Positions 1-8,860 of a DNA stretch of 64,000 nucleotides are shown here, piece by piece (within the stretch, counting starts at the first letter, position 1; every line of letters begins with the position of its first letter). The position numbers and the translations under genes were made by a program. This stretch comes from an uncultured Gellertiella sp. GTDB taxonomy: Bacteria; Pseudomonadota; Alphaproteobacteria; Rhizobiales; Rhizobiaceae. Under the pieces are notes generated by a model that saw nothing but the letters and a program-made list of their open reading frames with translations, was not told the DNA's origin and ran no database searches. The stretch covers positions 2,386,001 to 2,450,000 of the forward strand of contig NZ_OY735139.1 of NCBI RefSeq assembly GCF_963457605.1, read 5' to 3'.

Positions 1-672
1 CTGAAGGAAGGCATCGGCGAGGCCTTTACCGGCACCAGCAATGTCAAGCTGGCGATGGACAGCGATCTGGAAGCCGTCGGCACCAATGCGCATGAACTGC
101 CGATGGTGGCCGCCGCCCTGGCCGAAAACGATGCCGAGCTTGCCGATGCCCCCTACAAGGTCCTGCAGGACTGGAAGCGGCTTTACGGCGGCAATCTGCT
201 GATCGTGCTGCCGGATGCCTATGGCACCGCGCATTTTCTGCGCCATGCACCGGACTGGGTGGCGGACTGGACGGGTTTTCGCCCGGACAGCGCACCGCCG
301 ATTGAAGGCGGCGAGAAGATCATCGACTGGTGGCAGAAGACGGGCCGTGATCCGCGCGAGAAGCTGCTGATCTTTTCCGACGGGCTGGATGTCGACGCGA
401 TCATCGCCACCTACCGGCATTTCGAGGGCAGGGTGCGGATGAGCTTCGGCTGGGGCACCAATCTCACCAATGATTTTGCCGGTTGTGCGCCTGCCGAAAT
501 CGCCGGCCTGAAGCCGATCTCGATAGTCTGCAAGGTGGTCGATGCCAATGGCCGCCCGGCGGTCAAACTTTCCGACAATCCGAAAAAGGCGACGGGCGAG
601 CCCGCCGAAGTCGAGCGCTACCTGAAATTCTTCGGCAGCGAGGATCGGGTGGTGCAGGAGGTGCTGGTCTGA
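1..672 (+). CDS. pncB: Nicotinate phosphoribosyltransferase, 3' part
   Basis: C-terminal 223 residues of nicotinate phosphoribosyltransferase, the NAD-salvage enzyme that joins nicotinate to PRPP in the cytosol. The frame is open from base 1, so the 5' part lies outside the window. Visible family motifs are GTSNVKLA (residues 11-18), GTNAHELPM (27-35), whose His corresponds to the phosphorylatable active-site His of the family, FSDGLD near 124 and [11 protein letters not shown] near 150. The gene ends 3 bp before a convergent gene. Assignment is strong; only the missing start limits it. Confidence 0.93.
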   Translation: MKEGIGEAFTGTSNVKLAMDSDLEAVGTNAHELPMVAAALAENDAELADAPYKVLQDWKRLYGGNLLIVLPDAYGTAHFLRHAPDWVADWTGFRPDSAPPIEGGEKIIDWWQKTGRDPREKLLIFSDGLDVDAIIATYRHFEGRVRMSFGWGTNLTNDFAGCAPAEIAGLKPISIVCKVVDANGRPAVKLSDNPKKATGEPAEVERYLKFFGSEDRVVQEVLV

Positions 673-675
673 GGA

Positions 676-1026
676 TCAGCCAAGAAACGCCGCATAGGCC
701 TCGGGCCTGAAACCGACGATGCTTTCGCCCGAGGGCTTGACCAGAACCGGACGCTTGATCATCGAGGGTTGGGCAAGCATCAGGGCAATCGCCTTTTGCG
801 CATCCAGATCCGCCTTGCGCGTGGCGTCCAGCGCCCGGAAGGTCGTACCCTGGCGGTTCAGCACCGTATCCCAGCCATGGGTCTCCACCCAGCCGAAAAG
901 GGTCTCGCGCTCGATGCCCGCCAGCTTGTAATCGTGAAAGGTGGCGTCGTGGCCTGCCGCCGACAGCCAGGCGCGGGCCTTCTTCATCGTGTCGCAGGTC
1001 TTGATGCCATAGATGGTGAGCGGCAT
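676..1026 (-). CDS. ArsC/Spx/YffB-family thioredoxin-fold protein
   Basis: A 116-residue protein beginning MPLTIYGIKTCDTMKKA, the beta-strand and cysteine loop of the ArsC/Spx/YffB family. Cys9 is the only obvious redox residue of that loop and the partner position is not a second Cys, so it resembles YffB/Spx-like proteins more than a classical arsenate reductase. The pattern MIKRPVLV followed by VGFRPE is the conserved C-terminal half. The ATG at 1026 was chosen because family similarity begins there; the frame could extend 11 codons upstream. The actual substrate cannot be told from sequence. Confidence 0.85.
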   Translation of the reverse strand: MPLTIYGIKTCDTMKKARAWLSAAGHDATFHDYKLAGIERETLFGWVETHGWDTVLNRQGTTFRALDATRKADLDAQKAIALMLAQPSMIKRPVLVKPSGESIVGFRPEAYAAFLG

Positions 1027-1119
1027 GGGCGGGCTCTTTGCAGGCGGAAATCGTAACAAGGCAGGTAACCAGGGTCCGCCCGGGCATGGCCCGGACGGAG
1101 ATTGGCAAGATGGCCGGTA

Positions 1120-3543
1120 TCAGGCCCTGAGGCGCTCGTTCTTCGCGTCCCAGACGACGTCGGGAAGCACCCGGGCCTTGCGGCGTTCGGTGAACATCAG
1201 CACTTCAAGCTCGGTGCCGGGCTCCATCTTCGACGGATCGACATAGGCAAAGGCCAGCGACTTCTGCGTTGCATGGCCATAGCCGCCCGAGGTGGTCAGA
1301 CCGACAATCCTGTCACCGGCATAGACCGGCTCGTTGCCGAGGCAATCGGCGTCGGTTGCCTCCACTTCGAGATAGACGAGCTTCATCCGCTCGCCCGCCT
1401 GCTTGCGGCGCAGGCTGGCGTCGCGACCGATGAAGTCTTCCTTGTCGGTGCGGATGAACCGCTCCATCGAAGCTTCGAACATGTCGATTTCGGTGGTCAG
1501 TTCCGAACCCCAGCCGCGATAGGCCTTTTCCATGCGCAGCGAGTTCATCGCATAGGTGCCGAACAGCGCTATGCCATGCGGCTTGCCCGCCGCCATCAGG
1601 GCGTCGAATACCTTCGGCATCTCGGCCATCGGGCAATGCAGTTCCCAGCCAAGCTCGCCGACATAGTTGACGCGCAGCAGCCGCACGCCGGCAACACCTG
1701 CAACGGTTGCCTCCTTGCCCGTCAGCCAGCGGAAGCCGGCATTCGACAGATCCGTGTCCGTGCATGCCGAAAGCACGTCGCGGGCGCGCGGACCAGCCAG
1801 AACCAGCACGCCGAAATCATCGGTCGCATCGGTGATCGCGACATTCTCGCTGTCAAGCTTGCGCCAGGACAACTGGTCGAAATCGTGGTGCTGGGCAACC
1901 GCTGCCGACAGCACGTAGAAGTGATCGGCGGCAAGCCGGGTCACGGTGATTTCGGATTCGATGAAGCCGTTGGCATTGAGGAGATGGCCGAGAATGATGC
2001 CGCCATCCTTCGCCGGGATCTTGTTGGCGCAGATCCGTTCCAGGAAGGCGAAGGCATCAGGGCCCTTGACCTCGAATTTCGAGAAGGTCGAGAGATCCAT
2101 CAGGCCGACCCGCTCGCGCACCGCCAGCGCTTCGGCGCGAACGGCATCCCAGGAGGAGTTGCGGCGGTAGGAATAGTCTTCGCCCTTGCCGGAGCGGTCA
2201 TACCAGCGGGCGCGTTCCCAGCCAAAGATCTGGCTGAACTGGGCACCTTCGGCCTTGAGCCTGTCATGCAGCGAGGAGGTGCGCAGGTTGCGCCCGACCT
2301 GATGCTGCTCGCCCGGCTTGTAGCAATAATACATGTGATGGTAGTCGGCGACCGAGACTTCTTCGGTATAGGCCCTGGTTGCCCAGTTGCCGAAGCGGCG
2401 CGGATCGAATTCGCGCATGTTGATTTCGGCCTGGCCGTGCACCATCCACTGCGCCAGATACTTGCCTGCGCCCGCACCCTGGCAGATGCCGATAGAGGCA
2501 CCGCAATGCATCCAGTAGTTCTTCGGGCCATGGGCGGGGCCGGAGAGGTAGTTGCCGTCGGGCGTGTGGGTGATCGCACCCGAGATGACGGATTTAAGGC
2601 CCGCCTGGTTGAACAGCGGGAAGCGTTCGCCGGCCTTTTCCAGCCAGGGCATCAGCCGGTCGAGTTCGGGGGCGACGAGTTCGCTTTCGAAATCCCATGA
2701 CGGCGGCTGGCCGTCCCAGCAGACATGGGCGGTGGCGGTCTCGTAGGGGCCGATCAGGATGCCGTTGGTTTCCTCGCGCAGGTAGGAATGGCTGTAGGGA
2801 TCGCGCACCACGGGGAGTTCAGGGCCGAAATCGATCAGTTCCTGCACCGGTTCGGTGATGAGATAGTGGTGCAGCATGTTGACGATCGGCACATTGTGGC
2901 CGGACCAGCTGCCAACCACGTCGGCATAGGAGCCGGCGGAATTGACGACGTGCTCGCAGGTGATGTTGCCCTGGTCGGTGACGACGAGCCATTCGCCCGT
3001 CGGCAGCAGCTTGACATCCATGACGCGGGTGCGGCGGTAGATTTGCGCGCCGAGCTTGCGGGCACCGGCTGCCATCGCATTGGTCACGTCGGCAGGTGCC
3101 ACATGGCCATCGGAAATGGTGTGGAAGGCGGCCTTGACGCCGAACGTGTCCATGAAGGGGTGATACTGCCTGATTTCATCCGGGCCGATGATCTCGCATT
3201 CGTAACCGGCAAGCCGCGACACCCCATAGACATATTTCAGCCAGTTCAGCTCTTCGTCCGTCGTTGCCAGCCGCAGGCCGCCGCAACCGTGCCAGGAGAC
3301 CGCATGCCCGGTCAGTTCCTCCAGCTTCGGATAGAGCTTCGTGCCGTAATCGTGGACGCGGGCGAGATTGAGCGAGGTGGTAAACTGCGGGCACTGGCCT
3401 GCGGCATGCCAGGTCGAGCCGGAGGTGAGCTCGCCTTTTTCCACCAGCACGACATCGCTCCAGCCTTCAAGGGCCAGGTGATACAAAAGGCCGACGCCCA
3501 TGATGCCGCCGCCGATGACGACCACCCTTGCATTTGATTTCAT
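1120..3543 (-). CDS. FAD-dependent sarcosine/dimethylglycine dehydrogenase-type oxidoreductase with GcvT domain
   Basis: An 807-residue two-part enzyme. Residues 1-430 are a DAO-type FAD oxidoreductase: Rossmann motif VVVIGGGIMGVG at 6-17 and GSTWHAAGQ near 50, where this family attaches FAD covalently to a His. Residues 450-807 are a GcvT-like folate-binding half (YVGELGWELH, YGHATQKSLAFAYV). This organisation is that of sarcosine and dimethylglycine dehydrogenases, which oxidatively demethylate N-methylglycines and pass the one-carbon unit to tetrahydrofolate. The ATG at 3543 is preceded by GGAGG at the right spacing; a longer upstream frame exists but lacks family similarity. Which N-methyl substrate is used is not decidable here. 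Confidence 0.88.
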   Translation of the reverse strand: MKSNARVVVIGGGIMGVGLLYHLALEGWSDVVLVEKGELTSGSTWHAAGQCPQFTTSLNLARVHDYGTKLYPKLEELTGHAVSWHGCGGLRLATTDEELNWLKYVYGVSRLAGYECEIIGPDEIRQYHPFMDTFGVKAAFHTISDGHVAPADVTNAMAAGARKLGAQIYRRTRVMDVKLLPTGEWLVVTDQGNITCEHVVNSAGSYADVVGSWSGHNVPIVNMLHHYLITEPVQELIDFGPELPVVRDPYSHSYLREETNGILIGPYETATAHVCWDGQPPSWDFESELVAPELDRLMPWLEKAGERFPLFNQAGLKSVISGAITHTPDGNYLSGPAHGPKNYWMHCGASIGICQGAGAGKYLAQWMVHGQAEINMREFDPRRFGNWATRAYTEEVSVADYHHMYYCYKPGEQHQVGRNLRTSSLHDRLKAEGAQFSQIFGWERARWYDRSGKGEDYSYRRNSSWDAVRAEALAVRERVGLMDLSTFSKFEVKGPDAFAFLERICANKIPAKDGGIILGHLLNANGFIESEITVTRLAADHFYVLSAAVAQHHDFDQLSWRKLDSENVAITDATDDFGVLVLAGPRARDVLSACTDTDLSNAGFRWLTGKEATVAGVAGVRLLRVNYVGELGWELHCPMAEMPKVFDALMAAGKPHGIALFGTYAMNSLRMEKAYRGWGSELTTEIDMFEASMERFIRTDKEDFIGRDASLRRKQAGERMKLVYLEVEATDADCLGNEPVYAGDRIVGLTTSGGYGHATQKSLAFAYVDPSKMEPGTELEVLMFTERRKARVLPDVVWDAKNERLRA

Positions 3544-3969
3544 GAAATTCCTCCATCGTTTATCGTTTGGGCCCGTTGAGATCGGGCAGTCAGGCGGGTC
3601 GCGGGCCGATGCATCGGACAGGGTTGTCGGCCAGTCAGGGCGTTCCCCGCAGGTTGGTTCGAAGAGGGCTTTATCGCGGCGCAAAGGCCAGGCGGGCTTG
3701 CCATCCCGGTTAAAATGCAACGAAGTCAGCGCTTTGTCGCCCCATCCTTCGCAGGCCCCTAGGGGCCTCGACAGGGGCAGCGAAGTCAAGGGCTCCCGTG
3801 TCCGCAAGCCTCAAAAAGAAAGGGGACGATGACCAAACTCATTTTTTGGCAGGGCTTTATAATGTTTATTAAAAATAAATGTTACGAACAATCTTAGATA
3901 TACCACTAACCTGAACTCAAGCTTTTGCCGGTAGTTTCGCGCCCAAATGAGACATGTGGAGCGAATGTA
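3544..3969. other. Intergenic region between divergent genes
   Basis: 426 bp without a convincing gene. The part next to the dehydrogenase is GC-rich and holds a perfect 16 bp palindrome (AGGCCCCTAGGGGCCT, 3753-3768). The part next to the vWA gene (about 3838-3920) is markedly AT-rich and contains TATAAT at 3858-3863, a possible -10 box reading right, but no good -35 element lies 16-18 bp before it. It presumably carries both divergent promoters. Confidence 0.4.
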
Positions 3970-5121
3970 ATGCCGATCCTGATGAAAAAACTTTTGAATT
4001 GCCGCAAGGGCAATTTCTCGATCACCACGGCATTCTTGCTTCCCGTTTTGCTGATGGTCGTGGGTCTGGCGCTCGACTACACCGAAATGTCGCGCAAGCG
4101 GGAAGTGCTGCAGCAGGCTGTCGATGCGGCGGCGCTGAGTGCCGCTTCGACCATGGCGACCAATGGCACGTCAGCTGCAGGAGCCCAGGCGCTGGCGATA
4201 TCGTTCCTGAAGGGCCATATGGCGACCACATCAAGCGCTGCCCTCGACCTGCAGCCGCCGGTCATCGACATCACCCAGACCTCGGTGACCACCCATTCCA
4301 AGAGCTTCAAGGTCAAGGTGACCGACAGTTACAATGTGCAACTGTCCGGCTTCCAGACCCTGCTTGGCATCAGCCATGCCCGGGTGACGGCGGTCGGCAC
4401 CGCCGAAAGCTCGACGGAATCGCGCAATCCGCTCTCCATGTATCTGGTCCTTGACCGCTCTGGATCGATGCAATGGGTGACCTCGACCGTCGATACGAGC
4501 CAGTCCTCCTGCTATAACTACTACGAATATAACTGGCCGACAGCCACCTACCAGCACCCCTGTTATGTCAAGAAGATCGACTCGCTGAAACTTGCTGTTT
4601 CCGCTCTGGCCTCGACATTTGAGACCGCCGATCCCACCCATGAACTTGTCCGCCTTGGCGCGGTTTCCTACAGCACGGTCGCCGCCACGCCGCTTGCACC
4701 CGTGTGGGGCAGCTCCAGTGCCAAATCCTATGTCAATGCGCTGACGGCGTCGGGCGGCACAAACTCGACCCCCGGTTTCCAGATTGCCTATAATGCGCTG
4801 ATGTCGACCACAGAAGACCAGGCGCACATGGCCAAAACGGGCCTTGTTCCTTCGAAATACATCGTGCTGATGACCGATGGCTCGAATGACAATTCGGCCA
4901 ATGATGCCACCACCAAGAGCCTGTGCGATGCGGCCAAGACTGGCGGGATCAAGGTCTACACCGTCGCCTTCGACGCGCCGGACCGCGGCAAGGCATTGTT
5001 GTCCTATTGCGCCAGTGGCACCGACTATTACTTCGAGGCGGCAAGCGTTCCCCAGCTCGTCGCGGCATTTCAGGCAATTGGCGACAAGACATCCAGGCTG
5101 TCGAACCGCCTGACCCAATAG
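3970..5121 (+). CDS. TadG/TadE-like pilus-assembly protein with vWA domain
   Basis: A 383-residue membrane-anchored protein. Residues about 10-35 (KGNFSITTAFLLPVLLMVVG) form the TadE/TadG-type N-terminal signal anchor with its basic lead. Residues 35-150 are Ala/Ser/Thr-rich, as in TadG. From about 160 to the end is a von Willebrand A domain whose MIDAS motif DRSGSM (DxSxS) is intact, with a later MTDGSND loop. The ATG at 3970 is preceded by GGAGCGA. TadG proteins belong to the Flp/Tad pilus system, but this copy is over 30 kb from the main cluster at 35476-48850. It may be a paralogue with another role. Confidence 0.8.
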   Translation: MPILMKKLLNCRKGNFSITTAFLLPVLLMVVGLALDYTEMSRKREVLQQAVDAAALSAASTMATNGTSAAGAQALAISFLKGHMATTSSAALDLQPPVIDITQTSVTTHSKSFKVKVTDSYNVQLSGFQTLLGISHARVTAVGTAESSTESRNPLSMYLVLDRSGSMQWVTSTVDTSQSSCYNYYEYNWPTATYQHPCYVKKIDSLKLAVSALASTFETADPTHELVRLGAVSYSTVAATPLAPVWGSSSAKSYVNALTASGGTNSTPGFQIAYNALMSTTEDQAHMAKTGLVPSKYIVLMTDGSNDNSANDATTKSLCDAAKTGGIKVYTVAFDAPDRGKALLSYCASGTDYYFEAASVPQLVAAFQAIGDKTSRLSNRLTQ

Positions 5122-5265
5122 TTGCAAGGCGCGATGGAGGCCGCGCGTGCAATAGGGGCGCAGGCATGATATGGGCCTCTGCGACCGGGGTTTGACGAAT
5201 GCCATTGATGGCATCGGCGATGCACGAACCCCGATCGATGTTCGTCTCGCCGGAACTGGGATCTG

Positions 5266-6297
5266 ATGGTTACGCTCAAGGATGTTGCTCGCTCGGTCAA
5301 GCTTTCGGTCACACAGGTCAGCCGGGCTCTCAACGACCATTCCGACGTCAATGAGGAGACCCGCAAACGGATCAAGGATGCGGCAGCGGCGCTCGGCTAT
5401 GAGCCGAACATTTCGGCGCGCAAGCTGGTCTCGGGACGGTCGGGCATCGTGGCGCTGGTCGAATCCAAATATCCGGGCTTCACTTCGGACTTCATGTTTT
5501 TCGAGATCGTTGCCGGCCTCTCCCAGGAGTTTTCCCGGCGGGGCATGCAATTCGTGCTGCATGTGGCAGGCGAGGACGAGGACATGCCGGCGGTCTATCA
5601 GAAACTGGTCGGCAATGGGTCGCTTGACGGCTTCGTGCTGACCAAACCGATGCGCAATGATCCGCGCATCACCTTTCTGGAAACCCGCAAGGTGCCTTTC
5701 GTGGTGCATGGCCGCCTGCCGACCCAGACGAATTACCCGTATTACGATATAGACAACCACTTCGTCGCGACCGATTCCATCAGCCGGTTTCTGGCACTCG
5801 GGCATCGCCGGATTGCGCTGATCAACGGTCTCGAACATTTCACCTATGCCGTGGCACGGGCGCGCGGCTATCGCGAGACGCTTGAGGCCGCCGGCATGGC
5901 AACCGATCCCCGCCTGGTCTGGCACGGCCACATGACCGAACAATTCGGTCGTTCCTCCACATTTGCGATGTTTGACGGCCAGGTCCCGCCGCCAACCGCG
6001 ATCTTTTGCAGCAATGTCCTGATTGCAAAGGGTGTTTACGCGGCTCTGGCCTCGCTCGGGCTCGACGTTCCCGGGGATGTCTCGGTGATCGCCCATGACG
6101 ATGCGCTGCCCAATATCGATCCCGCCCGTTTCGACCCGCCGCTCAGCGTGACCTATGCGCCGCTGCGCGACAGCTGGCCACCGCTTGCCGAATATCTGAC
6201 CCGGGCCATCATGCAGGAACCACTCGCGGATCTGCAGCAGCTCGCCCGGCATGTCTTCGTGGAACGGGCATCCGTGACCCGGGCCAGGGGCCACTGA
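5266..6297 (+). CDS. thuR: LacI-family repressor of the trehalose (thu) operon
   Basis: A 343-residue LacI/GalR regulator. Residues 1-60 are the helix-turn-helix and hinge (VTLKDVARSVKLSVTQVSRAL, with the LxxAxRLxVSxxTVSR pattern), followed by a periplasmic-binding-like effector domain. It sits directly upstream of, and co-directional with, the ABC importer and thuAB, the order known for thuR-thuEFGKAB of Sinorhizobium meliloti. A perfect 16 bp palindrome with the CG centre typical of LacI operators lies between it and thuE and is its probable target. The inducer is inferred to be trehalose or a related disaccharide. Confidence 0.88.
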   Translation: MVTLKDVARSVKLSVTQVSRALNDHSDVNEETRKRIKDAAAALGYEPNISARKLVSGRSGIVALVESKYPGFTSDFMFFEIVAGLSQEFSRRGMQFVLHVAGEDEDMPAVYQKLVGNGSLDGFVLTKPMRNDPRITFLETRKVPFVVHGRLPTQTNYPYYDIDNHFVATDSISRFLALGHRRIALINGLEHFTYAVARARGYRETLEAAGMATDPRLVWHGHMTEQFGRSSTFAMFDGQVPPPTAIFCSNVLIAKGVYAALASLGLDVPGDVSVIAHDDALPNIDPARFDPPLSVTYAPLRDSWPPLAEYLTRAIMQEPLADLQQLARHVFVERASVTRARGH

Positions 6298-6331
6298 CAG
6301 GACGGAATTAACAACCCATGATTTCTTTTTG

Positions 6332-6346
6332 ACCACGAGCCGTGGT
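6332..6346. repeat. Short inverted repeat after thuR
   Basis: ACCACG-AGC-CGTGGT, a 6 bp stem with a 3-base loop, 35 bp after the thuR stop codon. No T-run follows on the plus strand, so it is at best a weak terminator or part of the thuE control region. Confidence 0.35.
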
Positions 6347-6352
6347 GACCCC

Positions 6353-6398
6353 TTGACAGGGCAGATGGATTGGCAGTAGTTTTCCGAAACGTTTCGGA
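6353..6398 (+). promoter_or_regulatory. thuE promoter with LacI-type operator
   Basis: A consensus -35 TTGACA lies at 6353-6358 and a poor -10 TAGTTT at 6377-6382 (18 bp spacing). Immediately after it is a perfect palindrome, TCCGAAACGTTTCGGA, at 6383-6398. The palindrome has the central CG and AAACGTTT core of LacI/GalR operators, and its position over the expected transcription start would let a bound ThuR block initiation. The palindrome is seen directly; the promoter boxes and ThuR as binder are inference. Confidence 0.7.
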
Positions 6399-6483
6399 TT
6401 GCGGGAGGGAGCCTGCAGCCGACCGTTTTGCTGCATATCTTTTCCAGAGAAGCAGCCGCTGCCATCAACCGGGAGGAAATTTC

Positions 6484-7767
6484 ATGACGTACAAGATCAA
6501 GAGCCTCATTCTGGGCTCGGTAGTGGGAGCTGTCCTGTCGGCTTCGGCTTTCGCGGTTCCGGCCTCTGCCGAGGATATCACCTATGTGTCCGGTGCGGTC
6601 GGCAAGGCCGTCGAAAACTTCGCGGCGCTGGTCAAGCCCTGGGAAGACAAGACCGGCAACAAGGTCACGCTGGTGCCGATGCCTGCTTCCACCACCGACC
6701 AGTTCGGCCAGTATCGCCTGTGGCTTGCCGCCGGCAATTCCGATGTCGACATCTACCAGACCGACGTGATCTGGGCGCCGCAGCTGGCCGACCATTTTGT
6801 CGATCTGACTGCTGCCGCCAAGGATCTGGCGCCAAAGCATTTTCCGTCGATCATCGAATCCCAGACTGTCAACGGCAAGCTTGTCGCGCTGCCGATCTTC
6901 ACCGATGCACCGGCCCTCTACTACCGCAAGGATCTGCTCGCCAAGTACAACAAGCCCGTGCCGAAGACCTGGGAAGAGATGGCGGCAACCGCCAAGGAAA
7001 TCCAGGACGGCGAACGCGCTGCCGGCAAGAAGGACCTCTGGGGTTTCGTCTTCCAGGGCAATGCCTATGAAGGCCTGACCTGCGATGCGCTCGAATGGGT
7101 GAAGTCGTTCGGCGGCGGCCAGATCATCGAGCCGGATGGTTCGGTATCGATCAACAACCCGAAGGCCGTGGCAGCGCTTGAAGCCGCCAAGAGCTGGGTC
7201 GGCTCGATCTCGCCCGGCGGCGTGCTCGGCTATGGCGAAGAAGATTCGCGCGGCGTCTGGCAGACCGGCAATGCGGTCTTCATGCGCAACTGGCCCTATG
7301 CCTACACGCTCGGCAATGGCGGCGACAGCGCGGTGAAGGGCCTGTTCGACGTGACAACCCTGCCGACCGGCGGCGGCAACGACAAGTCGGCGGCAACGCT
7401 CGGCGGCTGGAATGTCGCGGTTTCCAAATATTCCAAGCACCAGGAAGCCGCAATTTCGCTGGCCCTCTACCTGGCCGGCCCGGAAGCCCAGAAGCAGCGC
7501 GCCATCAACGAATCGAACCTGCCGACCATCGTCTCGCTCTATGACGATGCCGACATCGCCAAGGCGCAGCCGATCATCCCGCAGTGGAAGAACGTCTTCC
7601 TGCAGGCGGTTCCCCGTCCCTCCGCGCCCACCAAGGGCAAGTACAACGAGGTCTCGTCGAAGTTCTGGTCGGCCGTGCATGACACGCTGTCCGGCAAGGG
7701 CACGGCTGCCGACAATCTTGAAGTGCTGCAGTCCGACCTTGAAGAGCTGAAGGGCTCGGCCTGGTAA
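6484..7767 (+). CDS. thuE: Trehalose/disaccharide ABC transporter, periplasmic binding protein
   Basis: A 427-residue family 1 extracellular solute-binding protein. It has a Sec signal peptide (MTYKIKSLILGS, hydrophobic core, cleavage around ASAEDI near residue 30). The mature part shows family landmarks such as ALPIFTDAPALYYRKDLL and PVPKTWEEM and ends in a helical region. The ATG at 6484 follows GGGAGGAAATTTC, a strong ribosome site; the open frame extends further up but crosses the operator. It captures trehalose, with maltose and sucrose as known extra ligands of the Sinorhizobium orthologue, and passes it to ThuF/ThuG. Confidence 0.9.
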   Translation: MTYKIKSLILGSVVGAVLSASAFAVPASAEDITYVSGAVGKAVENFAALVKPWEDKTGNKVTLVPMPASTTDQFGQYRLWLAAGNSDVDIYQTDVIWAPQLADHFVDLTAAAKDLAPKHFPSIIESQTVNGKLVALPIFTDAPALYYRKDLLAKYNKPVPKTWEEMAATAKEIQDGERAAGKKDLWGFVFQGNAYEGLTCDALEWVKSFGGGQIIEPDGSVSINNPKAVAALEAAKSWVGSISPGGVLGYGEEDSRGVWQTGNAVFMRNWPYAYTLGNGGDSAVKGLFDVTTLPTGGGNDKSAATLGGWNVAVSKYSKHQEAAISLALYLAGPEAQKQRAINESNLPTIVSLYDDADIAKAQPIIPQWKNVFLQAVPRPSAPTKGKYNEVSSKFWSAVHDTLSGKGTAADNLEVLQSDLEELKGSAW

Positions 7768-7795
7768 TTCCGAAGGACAAACCCCGCATCCCCGT

Positions 7796-7826
7796 GATCC
7801 CGGCAGGCCTTGCGCCCTCCGGGATC
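7796..7826 (+). repeat. Stem-loop between thuE and thuF
   Basis: GATCCCGG at 7796-7803 pairs with CCGGGATC at 7819-7826 across a 15-base loop. There is no following T-run. It lies between the binding-protein gene and the permeases, where such structures commonly protect the upstream message from 3' decay and keep binding protein in excess; that role is inferred. Confidence 0.5.
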
Positions 7827-7882
7827 CGGAAAATGACAGCCCGGCATCAAGGCCGGGTGCGCGGAAGCCTCGGGAGATCAGC

Positions 7883-8860
7883 ATGACGCAAGCCTCGTCC
7901 GGTCGCGCGGTCACCATCGACCGCAGCGGCGAAAGGAGCCTCCAGCAGCAGCGCGCCCGCGCCGCCTTCTGGTTCCTCGCACCCATGGTGGTGGCCCTTC
8001 TGGCCGCTGCCGCCTGGCCACTGTTTCGCACCATCTATTTTTCGCTGACCAACACCACGCTGAACTCGCTCTACGAGGGCAAGTGGATCGGCTTCGACAA
8101 TTACCTCACCTGGAAAACCCTGTCTTCGGGCCGGACCCTCTACCGGGGAACGCTGGTCGATCCCGCCTGGTGGAATGCGGTCTGGAACACGGTGCGCTTT
8201 GCCTTCGTCTCGGTCACGCTCGAAACCGTGCTCGGCCTGCTGGTGGCGCTGGTGCTCAATGCCGAATTCAGGGGCCGCGGCCTGGTGCGCGCCGCGATCC
8301 TCATTCCCTGGGCCATTCCGACCATCGTCTCGGCCAAGATGTGGGCCTGGATGCTGAACGACCAGTTCGGCATCATCAACGATCTGTTCCTGAAAATCGG
8401 GCTGATCGACCACAAGATCGCCTGGACGGCGACCGATTCCACCTCGATGTATGCGGTGCTGGCCGTCGATATCTGGAAGACCACGCCCTTCATGGCGCTG
8501 CTCTGTCTCGCCGGCCTGCAGATGATCCCGCGCGACATCTATGAGGCGGCGAAGATCGACGGCATCAACCCGGTCAAGGTGTTCTTCCGCATCACCCTGC
8601 CGCTGATCCGCCCGGCGCTGATGGTGGCGGTGATTTTCCGCACCCTCGACGCGCTGCGCATCTTCGATCTCGTCTATGTCCTGACGCCGAATTCCGCCGC
8701 CACCAAGACCATGTCGGTGATCTCGCGGGAAAACCTGATCGACTTCGACAAGTTCGCCTATGGCTCGGCCCAGTCGACGCTGCTGTTTGCCATCATCGCC
8801 GTCTTCGTGTCGCTCTATATCTGGCTGGGCAAGGTCAATCTTACCGGGGAGGGCCGCTGA
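7883..8860 (+). CDS. thuF: Trehalose ABC transporter permease, first subunit
   Basis: A 325-residue inner-membrane permease of the MalF/UgpA type. About six hydrophobic segments are visible, the first at residues 33-55 (FWFLAPMVVALLAAAAWPLF). The EAA loop that docks on the ATPase is seen as YEAAKIDGINPVKVFFRITLPL near residue 225. The ATG at 7883 starts 115 bp after thuE. Its stop codon shares one base with the start of thuG, showing translational coupling. Confidence 0.9.
   Translation: MTQASSGRAVTIDRSGERSLQQQRARAAFWFLAPMVVALLAAAAWPLFRTIYFSLTNTTLNSLYEGKWIGFDNYLTWKTLSSGRTLYRGTLVDPAWWNAVWNTVRFAFVSVTLETVLGLLVALVLNAEFRGRGLVRAAILIPWAIPTIVSAKMWAWMLNDQFGIINDLFLKIGLIDHKIAWTATDSTSMYAVLAVDIWKTTPFMALLCLAGLQMIPRDIYEAAKIDGINPVKVFFRITLPLIRPALMVAVIFRTLDALRIFDLVYVLTPNSAATKTMSVISRENLIDFDKFAYGSAQSTLLFAIIAVFVSLYIWLGKVNLTGEGR

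Noticed and set aside
1102-2700. 532-codon plus-strand frame
   Set aside because: Antisense shadow of the FAD/GcvT dehydrogenase, whose motifs and ribosome site are on the minus strand.
5199-5214. ATGCCA-TTGA-TGGCAT inverted repeat upstream of thuR
   Set aside because: Centre and length do not match the LacI-type operator found before thuE. It may be autoregulatory, but there is no second evidence.
4231-8034. Very long (1267-codon) open frame on the minus strand
   Set aside because: It lies antisense to thuR, thuE and the vWA gene, has Arg/Gly/His-rich shadow composition and no recognisable domain. The plus-strand genes have clear motifs, starts and operon order.
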